From: Archangium minus
GTDB taxonomy: Bacteria > Myxococcota > Myxococcia > Myxococcales > Myxococcaceae
Assembly (NCBI RefSeq): GCF_044360475.1
Contig: NZ_CP043494.1
Span: forward strand, 6,758,001-6,822,000
Length of the DNA: 64,000 nucleotides
Direction of reading: 5' to 3'
Positions 56,714-64,000 of this stretch are shown here, piece by piece; within the stretch, counting starts at the first letter, position 1, and every line of letters starts with the position of its first letter. Under the pieces are notes generated by a model. It did no database searches, was not told the DNA's origin, and was given only the letters and a program-made list of their open reading frames with translations. A program made the translations under genes and the position numbers.

Positions 56714-56746
56714 CTCCTCCCCCTTCGGTCACTTCACTGAAGAGGC

Positions 56747-57676
56747 TCAAGCGGACAGCGAGCCCGGCTCCGTCTCCCGCAGCCGTCGCAGGTCCTGCCC
56801 GGGCGGCGTCCCGAACAGGCGGCGGTACTCGCGATTGAACTGTGAGGGACTCTCGTAGCCCACCCGGAAGCCCGCCGTCGCCACATCGACGTCCGCGCTG
56901 AGTAGGAGGCGGCGGGCCTCCTGGAGCCGGAGCCGCTTCTGATACTGCAGCGGGCTCATGGCGGTGACGGCCTTGAATTGGTGATGCAGCGAAGAGGGAC
57001 TCATGTGCACCTCGCGCGCGACATCCTCGATGCGCAGCGGCTCCGCGAAGTGGCTCTTGATCCAGCCGATGGCCCGGGCAATGCGCTGCGCCTGGCTGTT
57101 CTCCGTGGCGATCTGCCCCAGCCTCCACCCATGCTCCCCCTTGAGCAGGCGATAGAGGATCTCTCGGGTGGCCAGCGGGGCCAGCATGGGGATGTCCTCG
57201 GGTGCATCCAGCAGGCGCACCAGCCGGAGCACCGCATCCAGCATCGCCGGAGTGGTCTGGCTGAGGAACAGGCCCCGAGATGGGCCCCGCTGCATCGGCG
57301 CGAGCTGGCCTGCCTTCAGGATCAGGTCGGCGAGCTCGACGGGATCCAAATCCAACTGGAAGCAGAGGTACGGCGCCTTGGGCGTCGCTCGCGTCACCTG
57401 GCCCGTAATGGGGAGGTCCACGGAGACCACCAGGTAGTGCGAGGCGTCATACGGATAGACCTCCTCGCCCAGCATCACCTGCTTGCTCCCCTGGGCGATG
57501 ACGCACAGCGCAGGTCGAGAGAGGACACGCAGCGGCTCACCCGGCCGGGCGGCGCGCAGGAGCGACACGTGCGGGATGGCTGTCGGGTGCACGCCATCGC
57601 CCGGGGTGAAGCGCTCAATCAGGGAGGCCAGTTCGGTCAGGCTCGCGGAGTCTTGTTCCCTCGAGGTCATCGCCAT
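56747..57676 (-). CDS. AraC-family transcriptional regulator (AraC_N type)
   Basis: 309 aa. The N-terminal sensing domain (about 30-195, RPALCVIAQGSKQVMLGEEVYPYDAS) is of the AraC_N kind. Two C-terminal helix-turn-helix units (about 205-300) read LRIEDVAREVHMSPSSLHHQFKAVTAMSPLQYQKRLRL and VATAGFRVGYESPSQFNREYRRLFG. It is divergent from the SDR gene (182 nt between starts) and converges on the Ebony-like gene (33 nt). It most likely controls the SDR-CMD operon; the inducer is unknown. Confidence 0.93.
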   Translation of the reverse strand: MAMTSREQDSASLTELASLIERFTPGDGVHPTAIPHVSLLRAARPGEPLRVLSRPALCVIAQGSKQVMLGEEVYPYDASHYLVVSVDLPITGQVTRATPKAPYLCFQLDLDPVELADLILKAGQLAPMQRGPSRGLFLSQTTPAMLDAVLRLVRLLDAPEDIPMLAPLATREILYRLLKGEHGWRLGQIATENSQAQRIARAIGWIKSHFAEPLRIEDVAREVHMSPSSLHHQFKAVTAMSPLQYQKRLRLQEARRLLLSADVDVATAGFRVGYESPSQFNREYRRLFGTPPGQDLRRLRETEPGSLSA

Positions 57677-57858
57677 GGAGGATTAGACTACTCCCTTCGC
57701 TTTGGGAGTGCCCCTGCGACTTCGCGGCGCTTTTGCAGGATCAGGCAAGAACGCGCCAGGAATGGTCTACCGACAAACCTCCTCCGGTTCGTAGTTTTGG
57801 CTCGCTTCCGGGGCGCACCTGCCCCGGGCGCTTGAGACAAACCTACGAGGGAATACTC

Positions 57859-58596
57859 ATGTCCGGAATCAAGGGAAAGGTTGTTGTCATCACCGGGGCC
57901 AGCAGCGGCATTGGCGAGGCGGCAGCCCGCCTGCTTGCCAGGCAGGGCGCGCATGTGGTGCTCGGCGCCAGGCGCACCGACAGGCTCGAGGCGCTCACGA
58001 AGGCCATCACCGCCGAGGGCGGCTCGGCCCGGTACCGGCAGTTGGATGTGACCCGGCGCGAGGACATGGAGGCGTTCGTCGACTTCGCGCTCGGTGCCTT
58101 CGGCCGCGTGGATGTGATCATCAACAACGCGGGGGTCATGCCGCTGTCCAAGCTGGAGGCGCTGAAGGTTGACGAGTGGAACCGGATGATCGACGTGAAC
58201 ATCCGGGGGGTGCTGCATGGCATCGCCGCGGGGCTGCCGCTGATGAAGAAGCAGCGGAGCGGGCAGTTCATCAACCTCTCCTCCATCGGGGGCCACAGCG
58301 TCTCGCCCACGGCGGCCGTGTACTGCGCGACCAAGTTCGCCGTCATGGCCATCTCCGAGGGGCTACGCCAGGAGGTCGGTGGAGACATCCGGGTGACGGT
58401 GATCTCGCCGGGAGTCACCGAATCGGAGCTCGCGGAGAGCATCAGCGATCCTCATGCCCAGGATGCGATGAAGGACTTCCGGCGGATCGCGATTCCCGCC
58501 GACGCCATCGCCAGGGCCATTGCCTTCGCCATCGAGCAGCCCGCCGATGTCGACGTCAGCGAGATCATCGTCCGGCCCACCGCGAGCCCGTACTGA
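57859..58596 (+). CDS. Short-chain dehydrogenase/reductase
   Basis: 245 aa classical SDR. Cofactor motif TGASSGIG, NNAG, catalytic Ser in SSIGG and Y-C-A-T-K (YxxxK). ATG 57859 follows GAGGGA, so the upstream extension is not used. A basic ARRTDRL after the Gly loop favours NADP(H). It lies 19 nt before the CMD-domain lipoprotein gene and is divergently transcribed from AraC. It may reduce an aldehyde/ketone or act in the surrounding metabolite locus; substrate unknown. Confidence 0.93.
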   Translation: MSGIKGKVVVITGASSGIGEAAARLLARQGAHVVLGARRTDRLEALTKAITAEGGSARYRQLDVTRREDMEAFVDFALGAFGRVDVIINNAGVMPLSKLEALKVDEWNRMIDVNIRGVLHGIAAGLPLMKKQRSGQFINLSSIGGHSVSPTAAVYCATKFAVMAISEGLRQEVGGDIRVTVISPGVTESELAESISDPHAQDAMKDFRRIAIPADAIARAIAFAIEQPADVDVSEIIVRPTASPY

Positions 58597-58615
58597 ACCG
58601 CCGGGAGAAACCGCC

Positions 58616-59137
58616 ATGCGCTTGCGTCCCCTTCTGCTGCTTTCCCCTCTCCTGGCACTCTCCCTCGGCGGCTGCGTGCACGCGATACCGGCGGCGCAGG
58701 CCAGCCCGCCAGTTGAGCCCGCGCGTACCAATCCCACCGTCGCCGACCGCGTTGCGCGAGGAGAGGCCCTCGTGTCCGAGCTGAATGGCGGCAAGCCCCA
58801 ACCAGCACTGGAGGCGATGCGCCGGGACTTCCCGTTCCTCGCCGAGGCGACGGCGGCCTACGCTCTCGGCGATGTTTGGGGACGCCAGGAGCTCGACGTG
58901 CGGACGCGCCAGCTCGCGGCGATGGCGGCGTTCGCCTCCCTGGGCCAGCTGGCCCAGTTCAAGATCCACGCGGGCTACGCACTGAATGCCGGAGTGAAGC
59001 CGGAGGAGCTCAAGGAGATCGTCTATCTCATCACCGTGCCCGCGGGTTTCCCTCGCGCCATTGACGCGTCCCAGGTTCTGAAGCAGCTGTTCGACGAGCG
59101 GGGAATTGAGTCCAGCGCCCAGGCCCCCACGCGCTGA
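58616..59137 (+). CDS. Lipoprotein with carboxymuconolactone decarboxylase (AhpD-like) domain
   Basis: 173 aa. The signal peptide has lipobox LSLGGC (near residue 18), so the domain is placed in the periplasm. The CMD domain (about 70-155) has ELDVRTRQLAAMAAFASLGQLAQFKIHAGYALNAGVKPEELKEIVYLITVPAGFPRAIDA. The CXXC of AhpD peroxidase helpers is absent. It follows the SDR by 19 nt, and SDR plus CMD-like pairs behind an AraC or LysR gene are common in proteobacteria. Reaction unknown; antioxidant or decarboxylase-like chemistry is possible. Confidence 0.8.
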   Translation: MRLRPLLLLSPLLALSLGGCVHAIPAAQASPPVEPARTNPTVADRVARGEALVSELNGGKPQPALEAMRRDFPFLAEATAAYALGDVWGRQELDVRTRQLAAMAAFASLGQLAQFKIHAGYALNAGVKPEELKEIVYLITVPAGFPRAIDASQVLKQLFDERGIESSAQAPTR

Positions 59138-59143
59138 GCGCGC

Positions 59144-60049
59144 TCACCCGCCCCGGAACACCTTGCGGAAGTGCTCGGTCACGAAGTCGATGAACACACG
59201 CACCCTGTGGGGCAGGTGCTTGCGCTGGGGATAGACGAGGGTAATGGGGAAGACGTCGGGCACGTAGGCATCGAGGACGGTGAGGAGCCGTCCCTCCCTC
59301 AGGTCCGCGTCGATGAGTGACCGGGGCAGGCGCGCCAGCCCCATGCCCTCGAGCGCCGCCTCGCGCACCACCGCGATGTCATCCGCGACGAGCGTGCCCG
59401 AGAGCGGAACGAGGATCGGGGGACCGCCCTGCCCCCGGAAGACCCATTTGCTGCCCTTCATGCGCAGGCAGTTGTGCTGGGTCAGGTCGTGTGGAGTCTG
59501 GGGAGGCGCGCGTCTGGCGAAGTACGAGGGAGCGCCGCAGATGGCGGTCCTCTCGGTTCCGAGCCTGCGCTCAATGAGGGTGCGCTCATGGGGATGCGGG
59601 CGGAGCCGCATCGCCACATCGAAGCCTTCAGCGAGCATGTCCACCTGCCGGTCGGACACGGACAGCTCCACCTGCACCCGAGGGTAGCGCTCCGCGAACT
59701 TCTCCAGCACGGAGACGAGCGGGTGCAGGGAGAGACCGACCGGGGCGGCGACGCGCACGGTGCCCTCTGGGATGGTTCCGACGTGGCCGAGGAGATCCGA
59801 GGCCTCGTCCGCCACGGAGAGCAGGTGCACACAGCGCTCATAGAGGCGGGCACCCTCGTGGGTGAGCGACAGCCGACGTGTGGTGCGCTGGAGGAGCTGG
59901 ACGCCCAGCCGGCGCTCGAGCGCGGTGATGCGGGTGCTCACCGCGGACTTGGACAGGCCGAGCCGGGCCGCGGCGCCCGAGAACGAGTTGGCCTCCACGA
60001 CGCGTGCGAACACGGTCATCGAGACGAGGTCGTCGAGGGATGCGCCCAC
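59144..60049 (-). CDS. LysR-family transcriptional regulator
   Basis: 301 aa. N-terminal winged helix (ARVVEANSFSGAAARLGLSKSAVSTRITALERRLGVQLLQRTTRRLSLT) and a C-terminal co-inducer domain (90-300). GTG start with AGGAG 8 nt upstream. It is divergent from the CmlA-like gene (87 nt between starts), the usual layout for LysR control of a neighbour, and converges on the CMD gene (6 nt). It probably regulates the CmlA-like enzyme, itself, or both. Confidence 0.95.
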   Translation of the reverse strand: MGASLDDLVSMTVFARVVEANSFSGAAARLGLSKSAVSTRITALERRLGVQLLQRTTRRLSLTHEGARLYERCVHLLSVADEASDLLGHVGTIPEGTVRVAAPVGLSLHPLVSVLEKFAERYPRVQVELSVSDRQVDMLAEGFDVAMRLRPHPHERTLIERRLGTERTAICGAPSYFARRAPPQTPHDLTQHNCLRMKGSKWVFRGQGGPPILVPLSGTLVADDIAVVREAALEGMGLARLPRSLIDADLREGRLLTVLDAYVPDVFPITLVYPQRKHLPHRVRVFIDFVTEHFRKVFRGG

Positions 60050-60136
60050 GCTTGTTCTCCTGATAGGCTAGGAATCTCCACTTTCCGTGACTCACACGCC
60101 CCGAGGACTCTCCCCCCCGGATCCAAGGAGCACCGC

Positions 60137-61726
60137 ATGTCCGAGCCGGCCCTGTACCTGAAGCAGAACGTTGCCATCGAGCCGCTCTACAACCAGTGGT
60201 ACGCGTGGTACTACCTCATCACGCCCGCGACCGCACCGCTCTACGTGGCCAATCACCACGTGAAGATCATGCAGTCCTTCGTGGCCAACCCCGCCATCCA
60301 TGTGGCCGCGCTGAAGAATCCCGCGCTGGCCGGCGGCCCCTACATCAACTACGGCGTCGAGCGGGTGCCCGAGATCAAGCAACTGCTGGAGCGAACGCTC
60401 AAGGAGCAGGAGTCGTCCATCCGCTTCGCCCAAGCGGTGGCCGAGCTGGATAAGTTGCTGGCCACGGCCAATGGCCACTCGCTCGAGGAGCTGTACCGCA
60501 AGGTGCCGGACATCCTTCAGGGCTACGTGGAGTTGACGTATGACCTCAACAACCGGGCCTCGCCGCGGTTCTTCGAGGCGCTCCTCTATGGGAGCCCCCA
60601 CTACAAGGAGAACGCGCAGAGTCTGTCCTTGCGTCTGCTGAAGGGGGACGCCCGCCCGTATGTCTTCAGCACGCCGCGGCTCGACTCCGACCAGGACACC
60701 CTGCACGTGCGCCTACCCTTCCGCCACGAGGCCATCGACCAGCTCTTCGCCATGCGGCGGACCCCGGGCCCCATCGGTCCCGTGCGCGAAGCCCTGGGGC
60801 TGTCGGCCCAGCAGGGCGAGCTGTTGTCCACGTTCTTCACCGAACAACCGCCGCGTCCGGCACAGAAGTACGAGGGGGACGGGGTGCGCCTGCGCTACTT
60901 CGGCCACGCCTGCGTGCTCATCGAGACGCGCGACGTGAGCATCCTCACGGATCCCGTCATCAGCTACGACGTGCCGAGCGATCTGCCCCGCTACACCCAT
61001 GCGGACCTGCCGGAGCGGATCGACTATGCGCTCATCACGCACGGCCACGCGGACCATCTGATGTTCGAGACGCTGGTGCAGCTGCGTCAGCGCATCGGCA
61101 CCGTGGTGGTGCCGGCCGCGGCGGGAGGTGCGTTGGCGGATCCCTCGCTCAAGCGGATGCTGCGGAAGCTCGGCTTCAAGAACGTGGTGGCCCTCGGTGA
61201 GATGGACTCCCTCCCCCTGCCGGAGGGGGAGCTCATCGGCCTGCCCTTCATCGGAGAGCACGCGGACCTCAACATCCAGTCGAAGATCGCGCACATGGTG
61301 CGGCTCAAGGGCCGCTCCATGTTGATGGCAGCGGACTCCAACGCGATCGAACCCCGCCTGTATGATCACGTCCATGCCATGGTGGGAGACATCGACGTGC
61401 TCTTCCTGGGCATGGAATCCGAGGGTGGCCCCCTGAGCTGGTTGTACGGGCCGCTGATGCCCACGCCCCTGCCCCGCAAGATGGATCAGTCGCGGCGGCT
61501 CAACGGCTCCAATGCGGAGCGAGGCACGGAGATCGTCCGGCGGCTCAAGCCCAAGCACGTCCACATCTACGCCATGGGCCGCGAGCCGTGGCTCGGCCAC
61601 ATCATGGCCATGGGCTACCACGAGAACGCGCCGCAGCTCATCGAGGCCCGTAAGCTCATGGCCTACTGCGCGGAGCAGGGCATCACCACCAGCATGCCGC
61701 TCGGACAGGCGGAGATGTTCTTCTAG
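60137..61726 (+). CDS. CmlA-type diiron (MBL-fold) beta-hydroxylase
   Basis: 529 aa. The N-terminal domain (about 1-240, LYLKQNVAIEPLYNQWYAWYYLITPATA...NPALAGGPYINYG) is the one found in CmlA of chloramphenicol synthesis. The C-terminal metallo-beta-lactamase fold has H302-G-H304-A-D306-H307, then E374 in FIGEHADL, where hydrolases have His, and D400 in MAADSN. This Glu swap is a hallmark of the oxygenase branch, which hydroxylates amino acids held on NRPS carrier domains. AAGGAG is 6 nt before the ATG. It is the nearest enzyme to the A-T-GNAT gene that could act on its carrier-bound substrate (3.4 kb away). A distant MBL hydrolase is the alternative. Confidence 0.85.
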   Translation: MSEPALYLKQNVAIEPLYNQWYAWYYLITPATAPLYVANHHVKIMQSFVANPAIHVAALKNPALAGGPYINYGVERVPEIKQLLERTLKEQESSIRFAQAVAELDKLLATANGHSLEELYRKVPDILQGYVELTYDLNNRASPRFFEALLYGSPHYKENAQSLSLRLLKGDARPYVFSTPRLDSDQDTLHVRLPFRHEAIDQLFAMRRTPGPIGPVREALGLSAQQGELLSTFFTEQPPRPAQKYEGDGVRLRYFGHACVLIETRDVSILTDPVISYDVPSDLPRYTHADLPERIDYALITHGHADHLMFETLVQLRQRIGTVVVPAAAGGALADPSLKRMLRKLGFKNVVALGEMDSLPLPEGELIGLPFIGEHADLNIQSKIAHMVRLKGRSMLMAADSNAIEPRLYDHVHAMVGDIDVLFLGMESEGGPLSWLYGPLMPTPLPRKMDQSRRLNGSNAERGTEIVRRLKPKHVHIYAMGREPWLGHIMAMGYHENAPQLIEARKLMAYCAEQGITTSMPLGQAEMFF

Positions 61727-61809
61727 GGCGAGCGGTTGCGCTCACGAACGTAGGGTGTTGCCTGGCAGCGCCCTCCGAATGGTAGAGGGGGGCTCGAGGA
61801 GCAACGACC

Positions 61810-62445
61810 ATGACCGCCGCCCAGACCGCCAAGACCGTCCTCTCCCGCCTCCACGAGGCCTACCCGGGAGCTCGCTATGAGCTCAACTGGACGACCCCCT
61901 TCGAGCTGCTCGTCGCCACCATCCTGGCCGCGCAATGCACGGATGAGCGCGTCAACCGGGTGACCGCGACCCTCTTCAAGAAGTACCAGGGCCCCAAGGC
62001 CTTCGCCGAGGCCGACACCGCCACGCTCGAGGAGGACCTCAAGCCCACGGGCTTCTTCAAGCAGAAGACGAAGTCCGTGCAGGCCATGAGCCGCGAGCTG
62101 CTCGCGAGCTTTGGTGGCGAGGTGCCCAAGACGATCGAGGAGCTGATCACCCTCCCCGGCGTGGCCCGCAAGACGGCGAACGTCGTGCTCAACACCGCCT
62201 TCGGCATCCCCTCGGGCGTCATCGTCGACACCCACGTGGCCCGCGTCAGCCAGCGCCTGGGCCTCACCAAGAAGGAGAAGCCCGACGACATCGAGAAGGA
62301 TCTGATGAAGCTCGTCCCCCAGGGCGAGTGGACCTTCTTCGGGCCAGCAGTCGTGCTGCACGGCCGCTACACCTGCACGGCCCGCAAGCCCAAGTGCGAC
62401 GCCTGCCCCCTGAACGACACCTGCCCGAAGATCGGGGTGGAGTAG
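61810..62445 (+). CDS. nth: Endonuclease III
   Basis: 211 aa DNA glycosylase/AP lyase for oxidised pyrimidines. The HhH motif LPGVARKTANVV holds the catalytic Lys, and VDTHV the Asp. The C-terminal [4Fe-4S] motif C-x6-C-x2-C-x5-C (CTARKPKCDACPLNDTC) is intact. Length is normal. It lies just upstream of tRNA-Arg. Cytoplasmic base-excision repair; a housekeeping gene, not part of the preceding metabolite locus. Confidence 0.97.
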   Translation: MTAAQTAKTVLSRLHEAYPGARYELNWTTPFELLVATILAAQCTDERVNRVTATLFKKYQGPKAFAEADTATLEEDLKPTGFFKQKTKSVQAMSRELLASFGGEVPKTIEELITLPGVARKTANVVLNTAFGIPSGVIVDTHVARVSQRLGLTKKEKPDDIEKDLMKLVPQGEWTFFGPAVVLHGRYTCTARKPKCDACPLNDTCPKIGVE

Positions 62446-62532
62446 GCGCCGCCGCCCGTTCGCCGGAGAAGTTGCGCGAGGCACAAAGAGGAGATTGCGC
62501 TGCACCAACCGCCGTGGTACCTCGCGCCCCAC

Positions 62533-62606
62533 GCTTCCTTAGCTCAGCTGGATAGAGCGTCGGACTACGAATCCGAAGGCCGGAGGTTCGAATCCTCCAG
62601 GAAGCG
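62533..62606 (+). tRNA. tRNA-Arg (anticodon ACG)
   Basis: Full cloverleaf: acceptor GCTTCCT/AGGAAGC with discriminator G, D-arm TAGCTCAGCTGGATAGAGCG, anticodon stem TCGGA/TCCGA with loop CTACGAA (ACG), and T-arm GGAGG-TTCGAAT-CCTCC. The 3' CCA is not encoded. ACG in bacteria is read as ICG after deamination, decoding CGU/CGC/CGA. Confidence 0.96.
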
Positions 62607-62623
62607 CTTTTCCCCCTTCAGGC

Positions 62624-63580
62624 TCAGCCGGCGAAGTCTTCAATCTCCTTCAGCTCGGCGGGCGAGAGGCGGAAGTCCATGGCGCCGATGAAGCCGTCCA
62701 CCTGCTCGGCGCTGCGGGCTCCCACGATGGCGCCGGTGACGACCGGCCGCCGCAGCGTCCACGCGATGGCCACCTCGGAAGGGGCGCGTCCGTGCCGCTC
62801 GCCGATCTTCTTCAGCAGCTCCACCAGGGCCAGGTTGCGCGACAGCTTGGGCTCCTGGAAGTCCGAGCTGCGGCTCCGCCAGTCGTCCTTGGGAAACTTC
62901 GCGATGCGCTCACGCGTCATGGCGCCCGTCAGCAGGCCCGAGGCCATGGGCGAGTAGGCGATGACGCCCACGTTGTTGCGCTCGCAGAACGGCAGGATGT
63001 CCTTCTCGATGTCGCGGTGGATGAGCGAGTACGGCGGCTGCAGCGAGGTGATGGGGGCGATGCTCTTCGCGAATTCCATCTGCTGCGCGTTGAAGTTGGA
63101 GACGCCGATCCACCGCACCTTGCCCTGGCGCTGGAGCTCGGCCAGCGTCTTCCAGGCCTCTTCGATCCCCTTGAGGGAGTCGCCCTCCAGGGGCCAGTGG
63201 ATCTGGTAGAGGTCGATGGCGTCCACCTGGAGCCGGCGCAGGCTCGCCTCGCACTCGCGCCGGATGGAGTCCGCGCCCAGCTCCCTGCGCTCCTTGCGGT
63301 TCTCGTCCCAGACGAGGCCGCACTTGGTGAAGATGTACGGCCGGTTCGAGCGACCCTTCAGGGCGCGAGCGACCACCTCCTCCGAGTGGCCGAGCCCGTA
63401 CACGGCGGCGGTGTCGATCCAGTTGATGCCCCGGTCGAGCGCGTGCTGGATGGCGCGGATGGACTGCTCATCGTCCTGGTGACCCCAGGCGTAGGTCCAC
63501 CCCGAGCCACCGATGGCCCAGGCGCCGAAGCCGATCGGAGTGATCTGGAGATCCGAGTTGCCGAGCTGCTGCTTCTGCAT
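62624..63580 (-). CDS. Aldo/keto reductase
   Basis: 318 aa (beta/alpha)8 NADPH enzyme. The catalytic tetrad is visible as D and Y in DTAAVYGLGHSE, K in FTKCGLVW and H in QIHWP. NADPH binding: GVSNFNAQQ, YSPMASGLLTG and AIVGARSAEQVD. ATG 63580 follows AAGGGAG, and the longer upstream frame is rejected. It is a general carbonyl reductase; the substrate cannot be told from sequence. Confidence 0.95.
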   Translation of the reverse strand: MQKQQLGNSDLQITPIGFGAWAIGGSGWTYAWGHQDDEQSIRAIQHALDRGINWIDTAAVYGLGHSEEVVARALKGRSNRPYIFTKCGLVWDENRKERRELGADSIRRECEASLRRLQVDAIDLYQIHWPLEGDSLKGIEEAWKTLAELQRQGKVRWIGVSNFNAQQMEFAKSIAPITSLQPPYSLIHRDIEKDILPFCERNNVGVIAYSPMASGLLTGAMTRERIAKFPKDDWRSRSSDFQEPKLSRNLALVELLKKIGERHGRAPSEVAIAWTLRRPVVTGAIVGARSAEQVDGFIGAMDFRLSPAELKEIEDFAG

Positions 63581-63684
63581 ATGCGTCTCCCTTGAGCGTG
63601 AGTCCTGAGCGCCCCTGTATGCGCCACGGACCCTCACGCCCCAAGAGGAATGTGGGCCCTCCATTCCTCGGGAGCCACGACTGT

Positions 63685-64000
63685 TCACCTGGAGGCGCGA
63701 GCCACCCGGGCGAAGTGGTGGGCGAGCCGCTCGATCAGCTCTCGGTTCTCGGACTCCGCGGCACGCAGCTTGGGGAGTTGGGAGCGCAGTTCGTCCAGGT
63801 TCTTCTCGTACAGCTCGACCAGCTCCTCGGCGCCCTCGGTGAACCAACGCTCGAGCTCGTCCGCCGTGAGCTCCAGATGGAACTGGAACCCATACGAGTC
63901 ACCGAGCCGGAAGGCCTGCTGCGAGTAGCGATCCGTCGAGGCCAGGAGGGTGGCCCCCGACACGGGCTTGAAGGTGTCCTGGTGCCAGTGCGCCACGGGG
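63685..64000 (-). CDS. Type 1 glutamine amidotransferase-like protein (3' part, cut by window end)
   Basis: Only the C-terminal 104 residues are in the window; the gene begins beyond 64000. The catalytic His-x-Glu is visible in YGFQFHLELT, and AHWHQDTF comes before it, as in GATase-1 proteins similar to GMP synthase-like glutamine amidotransferases. A charged helical extension of about 55 residues (LVELYEKNLDELRSQL) follows the catalytic core. The nucleophile Cys would be upstream of the window. It is unlikely to be true GuaA, since the C-terminal ATPase part is missing. Confidence 0.8.
   Translation of the reverse strand, partial: PVAHWHQDTFKPVSGATLLASTDRYSQQAFRLGDSYGFQFHLELTADELERWFTEGAEELVELYEKNLDELRSQLPKLRAAESENRELIERLAHHFARVARASR

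Noticed and set aside
60137..61726. Ordinary MBL hydrolase (for example a lactonase)
   Set aside because: The long N-terminal domain and the Glu replacing the usual metal-binding His fit CmlA-type oxygenases better.
63581..63847. N-terminal extension of the aldo/keto reductase frame
   Set aside because: Arg/Gly-rich, no homology expected; ATG 63580 has a good ribosome site and the family's normal N-terminus.

Overview
The window is about 64 kb of very GC-rich DNA that reads like a chromosomal segment of a predatory, fruiting-type myxobacterium (Myxococcota, probably the Cystobacterineae side: Archangium, Cystobacter, Myxococcus relatives). The evidence is the gene content: an AgmX/PglI-type protein, a PEGA-domain Ser/Thr (pseudo)kinase, zf-TFIIB and zinc-ribbon small proteins, a BlaI plus M56-transglycosylase pair, a DUF3396 immunity protein behind a toxin-like lipoprotein, several P450s, and many small lipoproteins. 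Core genes are present (rpsA, lptD, nth, one tRNA-Arg), so this is chromosome, not a mobile element. I saw no insertion sequence, phage or CRISPR array.

Layout. 0-5 kb: a c-type cytochrome, an ECF sigma/anti-sigma pair whose anti-sigma factor carries its own CXXCH, a TerB-like protein, a kinase-like/alpha-beta-hydrolase fusion and a small cysteine-bearing lipoprotein. 5-8.5 kb: an M16 protease pair and an RluA-type pseudouridine synthase in one minus-strand operon. 8.6-12.4 kb: P450 plus acetoacetate-decarboxylase-like protein, then a soluble histidine kinase. 12.5-17.2 kb: BlaI repressor with two visible operator palindromes, a BlaR1-like M56 protease fused to a lytic transglycosylase, then LptD, which together form an envelope block. 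17-23 kb: a neutral-trehalase-like GH37 enzyme with an EF-hand-like loop, two unknown proteins and a second P450. 23-28 kb: zinc-ribbon / pseudokinase / LuxR-type response regulator operon, and an HAD-IG nucleotidase. 28-35 kb: rpsA and a beta-oxidation (butyryl-CoA type) operon. 35-40 kb: Mrp ATPase and SppA operons. 40-47 kb: membrane protein and class II cytochrome c joined by a striking hairpin, a fatty acid desaturase, the toxin/immunity-like pair, and an ABC exporter. 47-52 kb: GuaB1-type enzyme, third P450 with a palindromic site, and a GH15 glucoamylase-like lipoprotein.

52-62 kb is the most interesting stretch: a Bcr/CflA-type exporter, an A-T-GNAT enzyme strongly reminiscent of insect Ebony (beta-alanyl-amine synthetase), an AraC regulator, an SDR, a carboxymuconolactone-decarboxylase-like lipoprotein, a LysR regulator and a CmlA-type (MBL-fold diiron) beta-hydroxylase. 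CmlA-type enzymes act on carrier-bound amino acids, so this may be a compact, undescribed pathway that makes and exports a (hydroxy-)aminoacyl amine. The end of the window has nth, tRNA-Arg(ACG), an aldo/keto reductase and a truncated glutamine amidotransferase-like gene.

Most functional names come from motifs and family memory. No database search was run.
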